Below, piece by piece: positions 8,878 to 16,241 of a stretch of 40,790 nucleotides of DNA (position 1 is its first letter; every line of letters begins with the position of its first letter). Below the pieces are notes generated by a model, which was given only the letters and a program-made list of their open reading frames with translations, did no database searches and was not told the DNA's origin. The DNA is from Treponema sp. (GTDB lineage: Bacteria; Spirochaetota; Spirochaetia; Treponematales; Breznakiellaceae), in NCBI GenBank assembly GCA_009784975.1, contig WQXG01000027.1:1-40790 (forward strand), given 5' to 3'. A program made the position numbers and the translations under genes.

Positions 8878-8954
8878 ACCCATATATTGCATGCAATAAG
8901 CGCCGAAAAACAGCACTTATTGCAAATATAATATATTTATGGGTTTTAAGTCAA
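8878..8954 (-). promoter_or_regulatory. abiE promoter overlapping a nested palindrome (probable operator)
   Basis: On the minus strand TTGACT (8954-8949), an 18-nt spacer and TATATT (8930-8925) make a good sigma-70 promoter. Two nested inverted repeats cover it: outer arms ACCCATA (8878-8884) and TATGGGT (8938-8944), and inner arms TGCAATAAG (8892-8900) and CTTATTGCA (8916-8924), the latter extendable with one mismatch. A dimeric repressor bound here would block RNA polymerase, as described for AbiEi of Streptococcus. The operator role is inferred. Confidence 0.65.
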
Positions 8955-8964
8955 TAGAAAAAAA

Positions 8965-8977
8965 GGTAACTGTCACC
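8965..8977. repeat. GGTRACWGTCACC palindrome, left copy
   Basis: GGTAACTGTCACC lies immediately downstream of the small lipoprotein gene. It differs by one base from two copies at 9606-9618 and 9669-9681 on the other side of that gene. Confidence 0.7.
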
Positions 8978-8980
8978 TTG

Positions 8981-9406
8981 CTACTTTCTGTAAAAAGTTG
9001 CTGCTCCGGTGCCGGATTCCATTCTTCTAGTTACGGATTCTCCATCAGTAGCCAAAGTGAGCGTAATATTATACCAAGTTACACCTGTTGCAACATTTGG
9101 AGAGCCTGAATTATAACTAAGAAATGCTTCTTGTCCAGTATATGTTAAATATCCCGAACTTTTTATATTACGATAAAATAGGGCACCAACACCGTAGTAT
9201 CCTTTTTGTATGGCATTTAATGATAAAGGATCTGTATCTTCACATTTTGTAATAGTACCGTTACTGCCGTTAATGCGAATTTCAAATCCATTACGGATAA
9301 CCCATTCACCGTTTAGTCCAAGGTCATCTTCGCCGCAAGAAACGAAGCCGAATCCAATTAACATCGAAAGAATAATAATTCCGGAAAGTTTAATAATGTT
9401 TTTCAT
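8981..9406 (-). CDS. Small lipoprotein of unknown function
   Basis: A 141-residue protein: MKNIIKLSG, a hydrophobic segment, then FVSCG, giving a lipidated Cys at 24. The mature part begins EDDLGLNGEWVI and is rich in G, S, T and N, with alternating beta-strand patterning (ITLTLATDGESVTRRM). This is typical of the small, fast-evolving treponemal lipoproteins with a lipocalin-like or beta-sandwich look; I cannot assign a family. The start is supported by AGGAGA about 6 bases upstream. The gene lies alone between the abiE promoter and fabH and is framed by palindromic repeats on both sides, so it may be part of a mobile cassette. Confidence 0.75.
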   Translation of the reverse strand: MKNIIKLSGIIILSMLIGFGFVSCGEDDLGLNGEWVIRNGFEIRINGSNGTITKCEDTDPLSLNAIQKGYYGVGALFYRNIKSSGYLTYTGQEAFLSYNSGSPNVATGVTWYNITLTLATDGESVTRRMESGTGAATFYRK

Positions 9407-9430
9407 AAAATCTCCTTTTATGCTTAAAAT

Positions 9431-9599
9431 AAACCAACGTTTAAATTAAGCAAATAACTTTGTAATTAAAGAAAATGAATACTCCGAATTAAGGGTTGTT
9501 TTCTGCTATTTTATTGACAAAATTGATGTTTTCGTGGTATTATCCCAGTACAGGTGTATTCCTGTGAAAAAACTGCATGTTTAATTTAAACGTTGGTTT
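9431..9599. repeat. 19-bp perfect inverted repeat enclosing 131 bp
   Basis: AAACCAACGTTTAAATTAA (9431-9449) is exactly reverse-complementary to 9581-9599. The spacer is AT-rich and has no open reading frame of note. It holds a promoter-like element (9514-9543) and a short hairpin ACAGG-N6-CCTGT (9550-9565). The size and exact terminal arms resemble a MITE, but no target duplication was identified. Confidence 0.7.
9514..9543 (+). promoter_or_regulatory. Consensus-like promoter inside the inverted-repeat element
   Basis: TTGACA (9514-9519), an 18-nt spacer and TATTAT (9538-9543) predict a start near 9550. The transcript would begin with the ACAGG/CCTGT hairpin. It could be the promoter for the fab operon with a leader of about 195 nt, or for a short RNA ending near the T-run at 9596-9602. 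Confidence 0.5.
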
Positions 9600-9604
9600 T
9601 TTCA

Positions 9605-9682
9605 TGGTGACAGTCACCTACACCAGATACAGCGCAACCATCACGATAGTACCGCTACAGGTTGTGTAGGTGACTGTCACCA
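9605..9682. repeat. Inverted repeat of two GGTGACWGTCACC palindromes
   Basis: TGGTGACAGTCACCTACAC (9605-9623) is the exact reverse complement of 9664-9682; 40 bases lie between. Each 19-bp arm itself contains a 13-bp palindrome (GGTGACAGTCACC), so the DNA can form either one long hairpin or two small cruciforms. It lies immediately upstream of the fab operon. Confidence 0.75.
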
Positions 9683-9744
9683 CTTGACAAAACCTGCAAA
9701 AAAGTAAAAAATAATATGTATGACATATTCAAGTAATTTGTCAC

Positions 9745-10740
9745 ATGAAAAATATGGCAATTGAAATAATAGCGACAGGGAGAGCTATACCGCCAAAAAG
9801 GGTTAGCAATGATGATTTAGCGGCTCAAATTGATACCAGTGATGAATGGATCAGGTCACATACCGGTATTGGATACCGCCATATCGCCGATGAATCGGTT
9901 GCCTGCAGCGATTTAGCGGCAGAAGCGGCAAAAAACGCGCTTGAAATGGCTGGATGCTGCCCTTTATCCATTGACGTGATTGTTCTTGCAACCGCAACGG
10001 CTGATTACTACGGCACCCCCTCCACTGCTTGCATCGTGCAGGATAAAATCTCGGCGCGAAATGCGTTTGCGATGGATATTACGGCAGGATGTACCGGTTT
10101 TGTGTACGCGCTTGAAACAGCGGCAGGGCTTTTAAGCGTGGGTCCCCGTAAACGCGCGCTTGTGATAGGAGCAGAAGTTTTAAGCAGAGTTACCAACTGG
10201 GATGACAGAGGAACTTGTGTGCTTTTTGGAGACGGCGCGGGAGCAGTGATTTTAGAACGTACAGAAGATAAGGCTGCAGGCGGCTTATTGCAAACCTTGT
10301 TATATGCCGATGGCTCCGGCGCAGAAAGCCTTATTATGCGAAGAGGCGGATCGCGCAGTCCGTATAAAAAAGGCGAAACTATTGATACATCAATCTGTAT
10401 AGAGATGAACGGGCAGGAAGTATATAACTTTGCGGTAAAAGCCATTACAGATACGCTTGAAGCGCTTTTAAAAGCCGGTAATTTTAGCATAGATGATGTA
10501 ACACGGATTATACCGCATCAGGCTAACGCGAGAATCGTTTTAGCAGCGTCAAAGAGGCTTGGTATACCAATCGAAAAGTTTTATTTAAACATTGAACAGT
10601 TCGCTAACACATCGTCAGCTTCAATTCCGATAGCGTTAGACGAAATTAATCGCTTGGGGCAGCTAAAAAAAGGAGATTTAATATTGACAGTTGGATTTGG
10701 CGGAGGTTTAACCTACGGCGGAAATATTATAATATGGTAG
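9745..10740 (+). CDS. fabH: 3-oxoacyl-ACP synthase III
   Basis: Starts fatty-acid synthesis by condensing acetyl-CoA (or another acyl-CoA primer) with malonyl-ACP. At 331 residues it has the family length. The catalytic Cys is C116 in DITAGCTGFVYAL, His is H258 in IIPHQANARI, and Asn is N288 in FANTSSASIP, so the triad is complete. The C-terminal GFGGGLTYGG is typical. It is the first gene of the fab-acc operon, followed after 9 bases by fabG. No clear ribosome-binding site precedes the ATG; a second ATG three codons in (MAIEIIATG) is equally possible. Upstream lie a TGACA-N13-TGTCA dyad (9721-9743) and the palindromes at 9605-9682, which could be regulatory sites. Confidence 0.96.
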   Translation: MKNMAIEIIATGRAIPPKRVSNDDLAAQIDTSDEWIRSHTGIGYRHIADESVACSDLAAEAAKNALEMAGCCPLSIDVIVLATATADYYGTPSTACIVQDKISARNAFAMDITAGCTGFVYALETAAGLLSVGPRKRALVIGAEVLSRVTNWDDRGTCVLFGDGAGAVILERTEDKAAGGLLQTLLYADGSGAESLIMRRGGSRSPYKKGETIDTSICIEMNGQEVYNFAVKAITDTLEALLKAGNFSIDDVTRIIPHQANARIVLAASKRLGIPIEKFYLNIEQFANTSSASIPIALDEINRLGQLKKGDLILTVGFGGGLTYGGNIIIW

Positions 10741-10749
10741 GAGATTGAT

Positions 10750-11484
10750 ATGAGATTAGAAGGTAAAAAAGCGCTTGTTACAGGAGCGTTAAGAGGAATC
10801 GGAAAAACAATTGCCGATTTATTTATAAAAGAAGGCGCGCAGGTTTGGGGGCTTGATTATATAACCCCGGATGATCTTGACGTTAGAGTTAAAGAATCAA
10901 ACGGAAACCTCAAATGGATACAATTGGATCTTGGCTCTCTTTCATCGATTGACGGCGTCATTGATAACGCAATTAAGGAATCCGGCGGCTTTGATATTCT
11001 TGTAAACAATGCCGGTATCACAAGGGATAATCTTTCTTTTAGAATGTCAATGGAAGAATGGCAAAAAGTAATTGATATAAATCTTTCCGCGGCATTTTTT
11101 GTATCCAGAACTGTAGCAAGAGATATGATAAAAAAACGCGCAGGCTCTATAATAAATATGTCCAGTGTTATCGGCATTCACGGAAACGGCGGACAGGCAA
11201 ATTATGCCGCAAGCAAAGCCGGTTTAATAGGCATTACAAAAAGTTTGGCGAATGAAACAGCGCCGCGCGGAGTGCGCGTTAACGCTATCGCTCCCGGTTA
11301 CATCGAAACGGATATGACAGCGGCAGTATCGGAAGAAATGAGAAAAAAAATGCTCGATATAATCCCGATGAAACGCAGCGGAAAACAGGACGATGTCGCA
11401 AAAACCGCTTTGTTTTTTGCCTGTGACGATTCTTCCTATATAACAGGACAAGTCCTGTCCGTTGACGGCGGAATGTTTTTTTAA
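10750..11484 (+). CDS. fabG: 3-oxoacyl-ACP reductase
   Basis: NADPH-dependent reduction of 3-oxoacyl-ACP to 3-hydroxyacyl-ACP, the second step of each elongation cycle. It is a 244-residue short-chain dehydrogenase: the dinucleotide-binding TGALRGIG is at 11-18, NNAG at 86-89, and the catalytic tetrad is N111, S139, Y152 and K156 (NYAASK). The end, ITGQVLSVDGGMFF, is the usual FabG C-terminus. GGAGA overlaps the fabH stop and lies at a good distance from the ATG. The next gene, fabF, starts 13 bases after its stop. The operon context separates it from other SDR enzymes. Confidence 0.95.
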   Translation: MRLEGKKALVTGALRGIGKTIADLFIKEGAQVWGLDYITPDDLDVRVKESNGNLKWIQLDLGSLSSIDGVIDNAIKESGGFDILVNNAGITRDNLSFRMSMEEWQKVIDINLSAAFFVSRTVARDMIKKRAGSIINMSSVIGIHGNGGQANYAASKAGLIGITKSLANETAPRGVRVNAIAPGYIETDMTAAVSEEMRKKMLDIIPMKRSGKQDDVAKTALFFACDDSSYITGQVLSVDGGMFF

Positions 11485-11497
11485 AAAAGGAATAAAA

Positions 11498-12778
11498 ATG
11501 AAAAAGAAAGTTGTAGTTACAGGAATGGGAATTATTTCTCCTTTAGGAAACAATATCGATGATTTTTGCGCATCGTTAAAAGCCGGAAAAAGCGGTGTCA
11601 GCCGTATCAGTTCTTTTGATACAACGGGTTTTGACGTAACAATTGCCGCGGAAGTTAAAGATTTTGATCCTAGTCTCTGGATGGATAAAAAAGAAGCGCG
11701 CAAGATGGCGCGTTTTACGCAATTTGCCGTTGCGGCGGCATCTCAGGCTCTTACGGATGCCGGTCTTATCGGAGAGGCAAATGCTGACGGTAAAAAACCT
11801 GTTAACTGTAATCAGGAAAGAACCGGCGTTGTAATTGGAAACGGTATCGGCGGATTTGAAATCGTAGGCGAATCGCATAAAAAACTTTTTAATGATGGTC
11901 CAAAACGAATGCTGCCGTTAACTGTTCCCATGATGATCCCTAACGAAGCCGCAGGAAATATCTCGATGATTTTTAATACAAAAGGACCCGCATATACTCA
12001 AATAACTGCCTGCGCTGCCGGCACTGACGCGCTTGGACAGGCGCTCGATTTAATCCGCAGCGGAAGATGCGATGTTGTAATATCCGGCGGAACTGAAGCC
12101 GTAATTATCCCGTTTTCCATTGGCGGTTTTCAGATGTTAAAAGCGCTTTCTGTAAAACGCTGCCATGAGCCGGAAAAAGCATCCCGCCCGTTTGACGCGG
12201 ACCGTGATGGATTTGTAATAGGCGAAGGATCGGGTATTTTGATCCTTGAAAGCGAAGAGCACGCAAAAGCGAGAAACGCGGAAATTCTTGCAGAGTTTGC
12301 CGGATACGGCGCGTCAGCGGACGCGTTTCATATAACATCACCTGATCCAACCGGTATCGGCGGCGCAAATGCGATAAAAAACGCCATTAAAGATTCAGGG
12401 TTAAATCCTCAGGATATTCAATATTACAATGCCCACGGCACATCAACAGAAATAAATGATCCTACAGAAACCAAAATGATAAAAATAGCCTTTGGGGAAC
12501 ATGCTTATAAAATGAAAGTTTCCAGCACAAAAAGCATGCACGGACACTGCATTGCCGGAGGCGGAGGAATCGAGGCTATCACTTGTATTCTTGCGATTCG
12601 CGGAGGTTTTTATCCGCCTACAATCAACCTTGATAATCCCGACCCTGAATGTGATCTGGACTATGTTCCGAATAAAACGCAATATGGAGATATAAATGCC
12701 GCAGCCTCCGGCTCTCTGGGATTCGGCGGGCATAACGGGGTTGTGGTATTCAGAAAATATGAGGGGTTACCGATATGA
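11498..12778 (+). CDS. fabF: 3-oxoacyl-ACP synthase II
   Basis: Condenses malonyl-ACP with a growing acyl-ACP. It is a 426-residue thiolase-fold ketosynthase with catalytic C172 (TACAAGTDALG), H313 (NAHGTSTEIND) and H350 (KSMHGHCIAGGGG). The usual motif around the last His is KSMTGH; here Thr is replaced by His (KSMHGH), a minor variation. I start at the ATG at 11498, preceded by AAAAGGAA; an upstream in-frame start at 11462 would overlap fabG and adds residues absent from the family. Its stop overlaps the fabZ start (ATGA, 12775-12778), so translation is coupled. Confidence 0.95.
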   Translation: MKKKVVVTGMGIISPLGNNIDDFCASLKAGKSGVSRISSFDTTGFDVTIAAEVKDFDPSLWMDKKEARKMARFTQFAVAAASQALTDAGLIGEANADGKKPVNCNQERTGVVIGNGIGGFEIVGESHKKLFNDGPKRMLPLTVPMMIPNEAAGNISMIFNTKGPAYTQITACAAGTDALGQALDLIRSGRCDVVISGGTEAVIIPFSIGGFQMLKALSVKRCHEPEKASRPFDADRDGFVIGEGSGILILESEEHAKARNAEILAEFAGYGASADAFHITSPDPTGIGGANAIKNAIKDSGLNPQDIQYYNAHGTSTEINDPTETKMIKIAFGEHAYKMKVSSTKSMHGHCIAGGGGIEAITCILAIRGGFYPPTINLDNPDPECDLDYVPNKTQYGDINAAASGSLGFGGHNGVVVFRKYEGLPI

Positions 12779-13197
12779 ATGAAATAGAAAATCTGCTTCC
12801 GCATAGAGAACCGTTTCTTTTCGTGGACGAAATTATCGAAGCAACCAAAGAAAAGATCATCGCGAAACATATTTTTACAGATAAAGAGTTTTTCTTTAAG
12901 GGGCATTTTCCCGAATACCCTGTAGTGCCGGGCGTTATCCTTGTTGAAACGATGGCACAGTGCGGCGGCGCGGGTCTGCGCAAACTTGGCATACTTGGCG
13001 ATAACGCCCTGTTTTTTTTGGCGACTGTTGACAAGGTAAAATTCCGCCGCCAGGTTCGCCCCAATGACGAATTACGCTGCGAAATAGAAAATTTACGCGT
13101 ATCACCAAGGATGATTAAGCAGCAGGGAAAAGCTTACGTGGGCAGTGAGCTTGCCGCCGAAGCGGAATGGATGTGCCTTGTGGGAGATGCCGCGTGA
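12775..13197 (+). CDS. fabZ: 3-hydroxyacyl-ACP dehydratase
   Basis: Dehydrates 3-hydroxyacyl-ACP to trans-2-enoyl-ACP. It is a 140-residue single hotdog protein with the catalytic His at 44 (FKGHFPEYPVVPG) and the acidic partner E58 in ILVETMAQCGG, both canonical. LLPHREPFLFVDEI at 7-20 is the usual FabZ N-terminus. It overlaps fabF by 4 bases, and its TGA overlaps the GTG start of the enoyl reductase gene (GTGA, 13194-13197), so three enzymes acting in sequence are translationally coupled. A FabA-like isomerase role is possible in principle, but the sequence favours FabZ. Confidence 0.95.
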   Translation: MNEIENLLPHREPFLFVDEIIEATKEKIIAKHIFTDKEFFFKGHFPEYPVVPGVILVETMAQCGGAGLRKLGILGDNALFFLATVDKVKFRRQVRPNDELRCEIENLRVSPRMIKQQGKAYVGSELAAEAEWMCLVGDAA

Positions 13198-14405
13198 ATA
13201 TTAAACCAAGGGGTGTCACCCCCATGATCCGCAATAACATTTGCCTTAACGCGCATCCTGCGGGCTGTGCAGCCAATGTGCGTAATCAGATTGAATACGC
13301 TAAAAAGAATTTAAAGCCCAACGATAACTTGCCCGGCGGGCAGCCAAAATTGGCATTGATTGTCGGATGCTCAAACGGGTACGGGCTTGCAAGCCGTATT
13401 TGCGCGGGCTTTGGGTACGGAGCCGCTACAGTTGGACTGTCATTTGAAAATGAGCCGTCGGAAAAACGTTCGGGTACGCCGGGATATTACAATAACGAAG
13501 CGTTTGACAGCGAAGCGCAAAAGGCAAGGCTTGTTTCAATTTCGCTTAACGGAGACGCATACTCAAGCGAGACTAAGAACGCTGTTTTGCAGGCAATCAA
13601 AGATGCGGCAGAAAAAGCAGGGATACCGGCAAAAATTGATCTGTTTGTTTATTCTCTTGCCTCTCCTGTAAGAACAGATCCAAAAACAGGCATTTTATAT
13701 AAATCATCAATAAAACCGATAGGCTCGGTATTTTCCGGCACTACACTGAACATGATGGACGGAACTTTTAGCAATGTTTCTGTTGAGCCTGCTTCAGAAG
13801 AAGAAATTCTTAACACTGTAAAGGTAATGGGCGGAGAAGATTGGGAATTATGGATGGACGCGCTTGACGGAGAAGGACTGCTCTGCCCAAAGGCCCGCGC
13901 TGTAGCGTATACTTATATTGGCCCTGAATTATCATGGGCAATTTATAAAAACGGAACTATAGGCAAAGCAAAGGAAGACCTTGAACGAGCGTGCCGCGCA
14001 ATTAACAGCAAATACAGCGGGAATAAAATTTACGGCGCGTGGGTATCGGTTAACAAGGCGCTTGTTACGCGCTCAAGCGCTGTAATTCCTATTATACCGT
14101 TTTATATTGCATCGCTATTCAAAGTAATGAAGAGCATGGGTCTTCATGAAGGCTGTATTGAACAAATAGTGCGGCTTTACAGGGACAGGCTTTATACCGG
14201 CGGCAATGTTCCTGTGGACAGCGAAAACCGTATCCGCATAGATGATTGGGAAATGCGCGACGATGTGCAAAAAGAAGTTGTAAATATAATGCGAAATGTT
14301 GTTACGCCGGAAAATGTTTTTTCAGAAACTGATATTTTTGGTTTTAAAAAAGATTTTTTGGAAGCGCACGGCTTTGATGTTGACGGTGTTGATTATAGTG
14401 AATAA
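13194..14405 (+). CDS. fabV: Trans-2-enoyl-CoA/ACP reductase (Ter/FabV family)
   Basis: NADH-dependent reduction of the trans-2-enoyl intermediate, the last step of elongation; it stands where fabI or fabK would be in other bacteria. The MIRNNICLNAHPAGC stretch, cofactor motif GCSNGYGLASR (about 59-69), LFVYSLASPVRTDP and the active-site region YTYIGPELSWAIYKNGTIGKAK-type segment near 239-260 follow T. denticola Ter closely. I choose the GTG at 13194 (403 residues) because GGGAG lies 7 bases upstream, it overlaps the fabZ stop as GTGA, and its VNIKP corresponds to the IVKP start of T. denticola Ter. The alternative ATG at 13224 also has a purine-rich site. Between VNIKP and MIRNN there is an extra RGVTP encoded by a small palindrome. 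Confidence 0.93.
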   Translation: MNIKPRGVTPMIRNNICLNAHPAGCAANVRNQIEYAKKNLKPNDNLPGGQPKLALIVGCSNGYGLASRICAGFGYGAATVGLSFENEPSEKRSGTPGYYNNEAFDSEAQKARLVSISLNGDAYSSETKNAVLQAIKDAAEKAGIPAKIDLFVYSLASPVRTDPKTGILYKSSIKPIGSVFSGTTLNMMDGTFSNVSVEPASEEEILNTVKVMGGEDWELWMDALDGEGLLCPKARAVAYTYIGPELSWAIYKNGTIGKAKEDLERACRAINSKYSGNKIYGAWVSVNKALVTRSSAVIPIIPFYIASLFKVMKSMGLHEGCIEQIVRLYRDRLYTGGNVPVDSENRIRIDDWEMRDDVQKEVVNIMRNVVTPENVFSETDIFGFKKDFLEAHGFDVDGVDYSE

Positions 14406-14448
14406 ATAGGCGCATGGCGCTGAATAAATATTATTAAAGAGGTTTTTT

Positions 14449-14886
14449 ATGGATGACAAGTTTTTTTTAACGATGGTTGACAAGTTTAATTCATCTGACA
14501 TTGTAGAAATGGATTTTAATGACGGAAATGTCCGTCTTTTACTGCGAAAAGACTGCGCATACAAACAAAGTATATCTGCTGAAAATATTATTCCTGCAGT
14601 AAGGCTTGGAATGCCTGCGGCAAATACGGACGTAAATAATGCTTCAGGAGAAAAAATCAAAAGTCCAATCGTAGGAACCTTTTATTCTTCTCCAAGTCCT
14701 GACTCGCCGCCTTTTGTTAAAATTGACTCTAAAATAAAAAAAGGGCAGACACTTTGTATTCTTGAAGCAATGAAAATGATGAATCATCTTGAAGCGGAAT
14801 TTTATTGCGAAATTATAGAAGTTCATGCGTCAAGCGGAGAACTTGTAGAGTTTGGACAGGAACTTTTTACTGTTAAAAGGAGCTGA
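14449..14886 (+). CDS. accB: Biotin carboxyl carrier protein of acetyl-CoA carboxylase
   Basis: Carries CO2 on biotin between AccC and AccD/AccA. At 145 residues it has an N-terminal region typical of AccB, then a linker, then the biotinyl domain from about 71 (SPIVGTFYSSPSPDSPPFV). The biotinylated Lys is K109 in LEAMKMMNH. AGAGG precedes the ATG. It is separated from the enoyl reductase by 43 bases, the longest gap in the operon, which holds no obvious promoter. The accC gene begins 3 bases after the stop. Confidence 0.95.
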   Translation: MDDKFFLTMVDKFNSSDIVEMDFNDGNVRLLLRKDCAYKQSISAENIIPAVRLGMPAANTDVNNASGEKIKSPIVGTFYSSPSPDSPPFVKIDSKIKKGQTLCILEAMKMMNHLEAEFYCEIIEVHASSGELVEFGQELFTVKRS

Positions 14887-14888
14887 TT

Positions 14889-16241
14889 TTGGCTGATAAA
14901 AAACAGACAAAAGTAAAACGTATCCTTGTTGCCAACCGCGGAGAAATTGCCGTTCGTATTATCCGCACATGCCGCGAGATGGGCATTGAAACAGTAGCGG
15001 TTTATTCAACTGCCGACATTGATAATCTTCATGTCCGGCTGGCGGATAAAGCCGTCTGCATCGGACCTCCTCCTTCTTCAAAAAGCTATCTTGTTATGCA
15101 GAATATTATAATGGCTGCTTTGCATACTCATTGCGAAGCGGTACACCCCGGAGTAGGTTTTCTGTCTGAAAATGCTTCTTTCGCGCGTCTTGTCCGCGAT
15201 AACGGCCTTATTTTTATCGGTCCCGATCCGGATGTTATCGAACTGTTGGGCGACAAGGTGAAAGCCAGGCAAACCGCTGCGAAATACGGGCTTCCTGTTA
15301 CGCCTGGAACCGGCGCTGTTGACAGTAAAGATCCCAAAACTATCGAAGAAGCAAAAAAACTTGGATTCCCCGTAATTATAAAAGCGGCTGCCGGCGGCGG
15401 CGGCAAAGGTATGCGCATAGTCAGAAAAGAAGAAGAACTTGCGGAAAATATCAGTATTGCAAGCCGTGAAGCGGAATCAAATTTTGCGGACGGAACTGTT
15501 TTTATAGAAAAATATCTTGAAAATCCGCGTCATGTAGAGCTGCAAATTCTTGCCGACGGGAACGGAAATGTAGCGGTCCTTGGCGAACGCGATTGTACCG
15601 TGCAGAAAAACCACCAAAAATTAATCGAAGAAAGTCCCTCCCCCGGCGTAACAGATAAAATGCGCAATGCAATGGCTGCGGGAGCTGTACCCATGTTCAA
15701 AGAATTAAAATACCGCGGAGCCGGAACCATCGAATTTCTTGCCGAAGGAGAAAACTTTTACTTCATGGAAGTTAACGCGCGCGTTCAGGTGGAACATCCT
15801 GTAAGCGAATATGTCGCCGGTGTAGATATTATCCGCCAGCAGATTCTGGCATGTACTCAGGGAAAAATGGAAATTGACCCAAATGCGGTAAAATTATCCG
15901 GCTGGTCAATTGAGTGCAGGATTAATGCGCATACACCGGGAACTTTAACGCGCCTTGAAATACCGGGAGGTCCTGGAGTCCGCTTTGACTCATTTTTATA
16001 TAACGGATGCACAGTACCTCCTCATTACGATTCAATGATTGCTAAACTTATTGTTTACGATGTTGACAGAAAACACGCTCTTGCCAAAATGGACAGAGCT
16101 TTGCGTGAATTAGTTGTAGAGGGCATTAAAACAAATATAGAACGGCAAAGATGGATTATTAATCATCCTGTTTTTTACAATGGTGTTTTTGGAACATCAT
16201 GGTATGCGAATATAGAAAAGGAAGTTGAAAATGGCAGATAA
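14889..16241 (+). CDS. accC: Biotin carboxylase subunit of acetyl-CoA carboxylase
   Basis: ATP-dependent carboxylation of biotin on AccB. It is a 450-residue ATP-grasp enzyme: RILVANRGEIAVRI at 11-24, VHPGVGFLSENA near 85-96, KAAAGGGGKGM at 165-175, and FMEVNARVQVEHPVSEYVAG near 292-311 with the metal ligands and catalytic loop. The start is TTG at 14889, chosen because AAAAGGAG (14875-14882) lies 6 bases upstream and the family N-terminus begins there; no ATG is suitably placed. Its last 11 bases overlap the accD start. Confidence 0.95.
   Translation: MADKKQTKVKRILVANRGEIAVRIIRTCREMGIETVAVYSTADIDNLHVRLADKAVCIGPPPSSKSYLVMQNIIMAALHTHCEAVHPGVGFLSENASFARLVRDNGLIFIGPDPDVIELLGDKVKARQTAAKYGLPVTPGTGAVDSKDPKTIEEAKKLGFPVIIKAAAGGGGKGMRIVRKEEELAENISIASREAESNFADGTVFIEKYLENPRHVELQILADGNGNVAVLGERDCTVQKNHQKLIEESPSPGVTDKMRNAMAAGAVPMFKELKYRGAGTIEFLAEGENFYFMEVNARVQVEHPVSEYVAGVDIIRQQILACTQGKMEIDPNAVKLSGWSIECRINAHTPGTLTRLEIPGGPGVRFDSFLYNGCTVPPHYDSMIAKLIVYDVDRKHALAKMDRALRELVVEGIKTNIERQRWIINHPVFYNGVFGTSWYANIEKEVENGR

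Noticed and set aside
9684..9717. Promoter TTGACA with TAATAT just before fabH
   Set aside because: The spacer is 22 bases, outside the workable range; kept only as a weak possibility.
13224..14405. Shorter enoyl reductase start at ATG 13224
   Set aside because: Possible, with a purine-rich AAGGGG upstream, but GTG 13194 has GGGAG, overlaps the fabZ stop like the neighbouring junctions, and keeps the VNIKP that matches T. denticola Ter.
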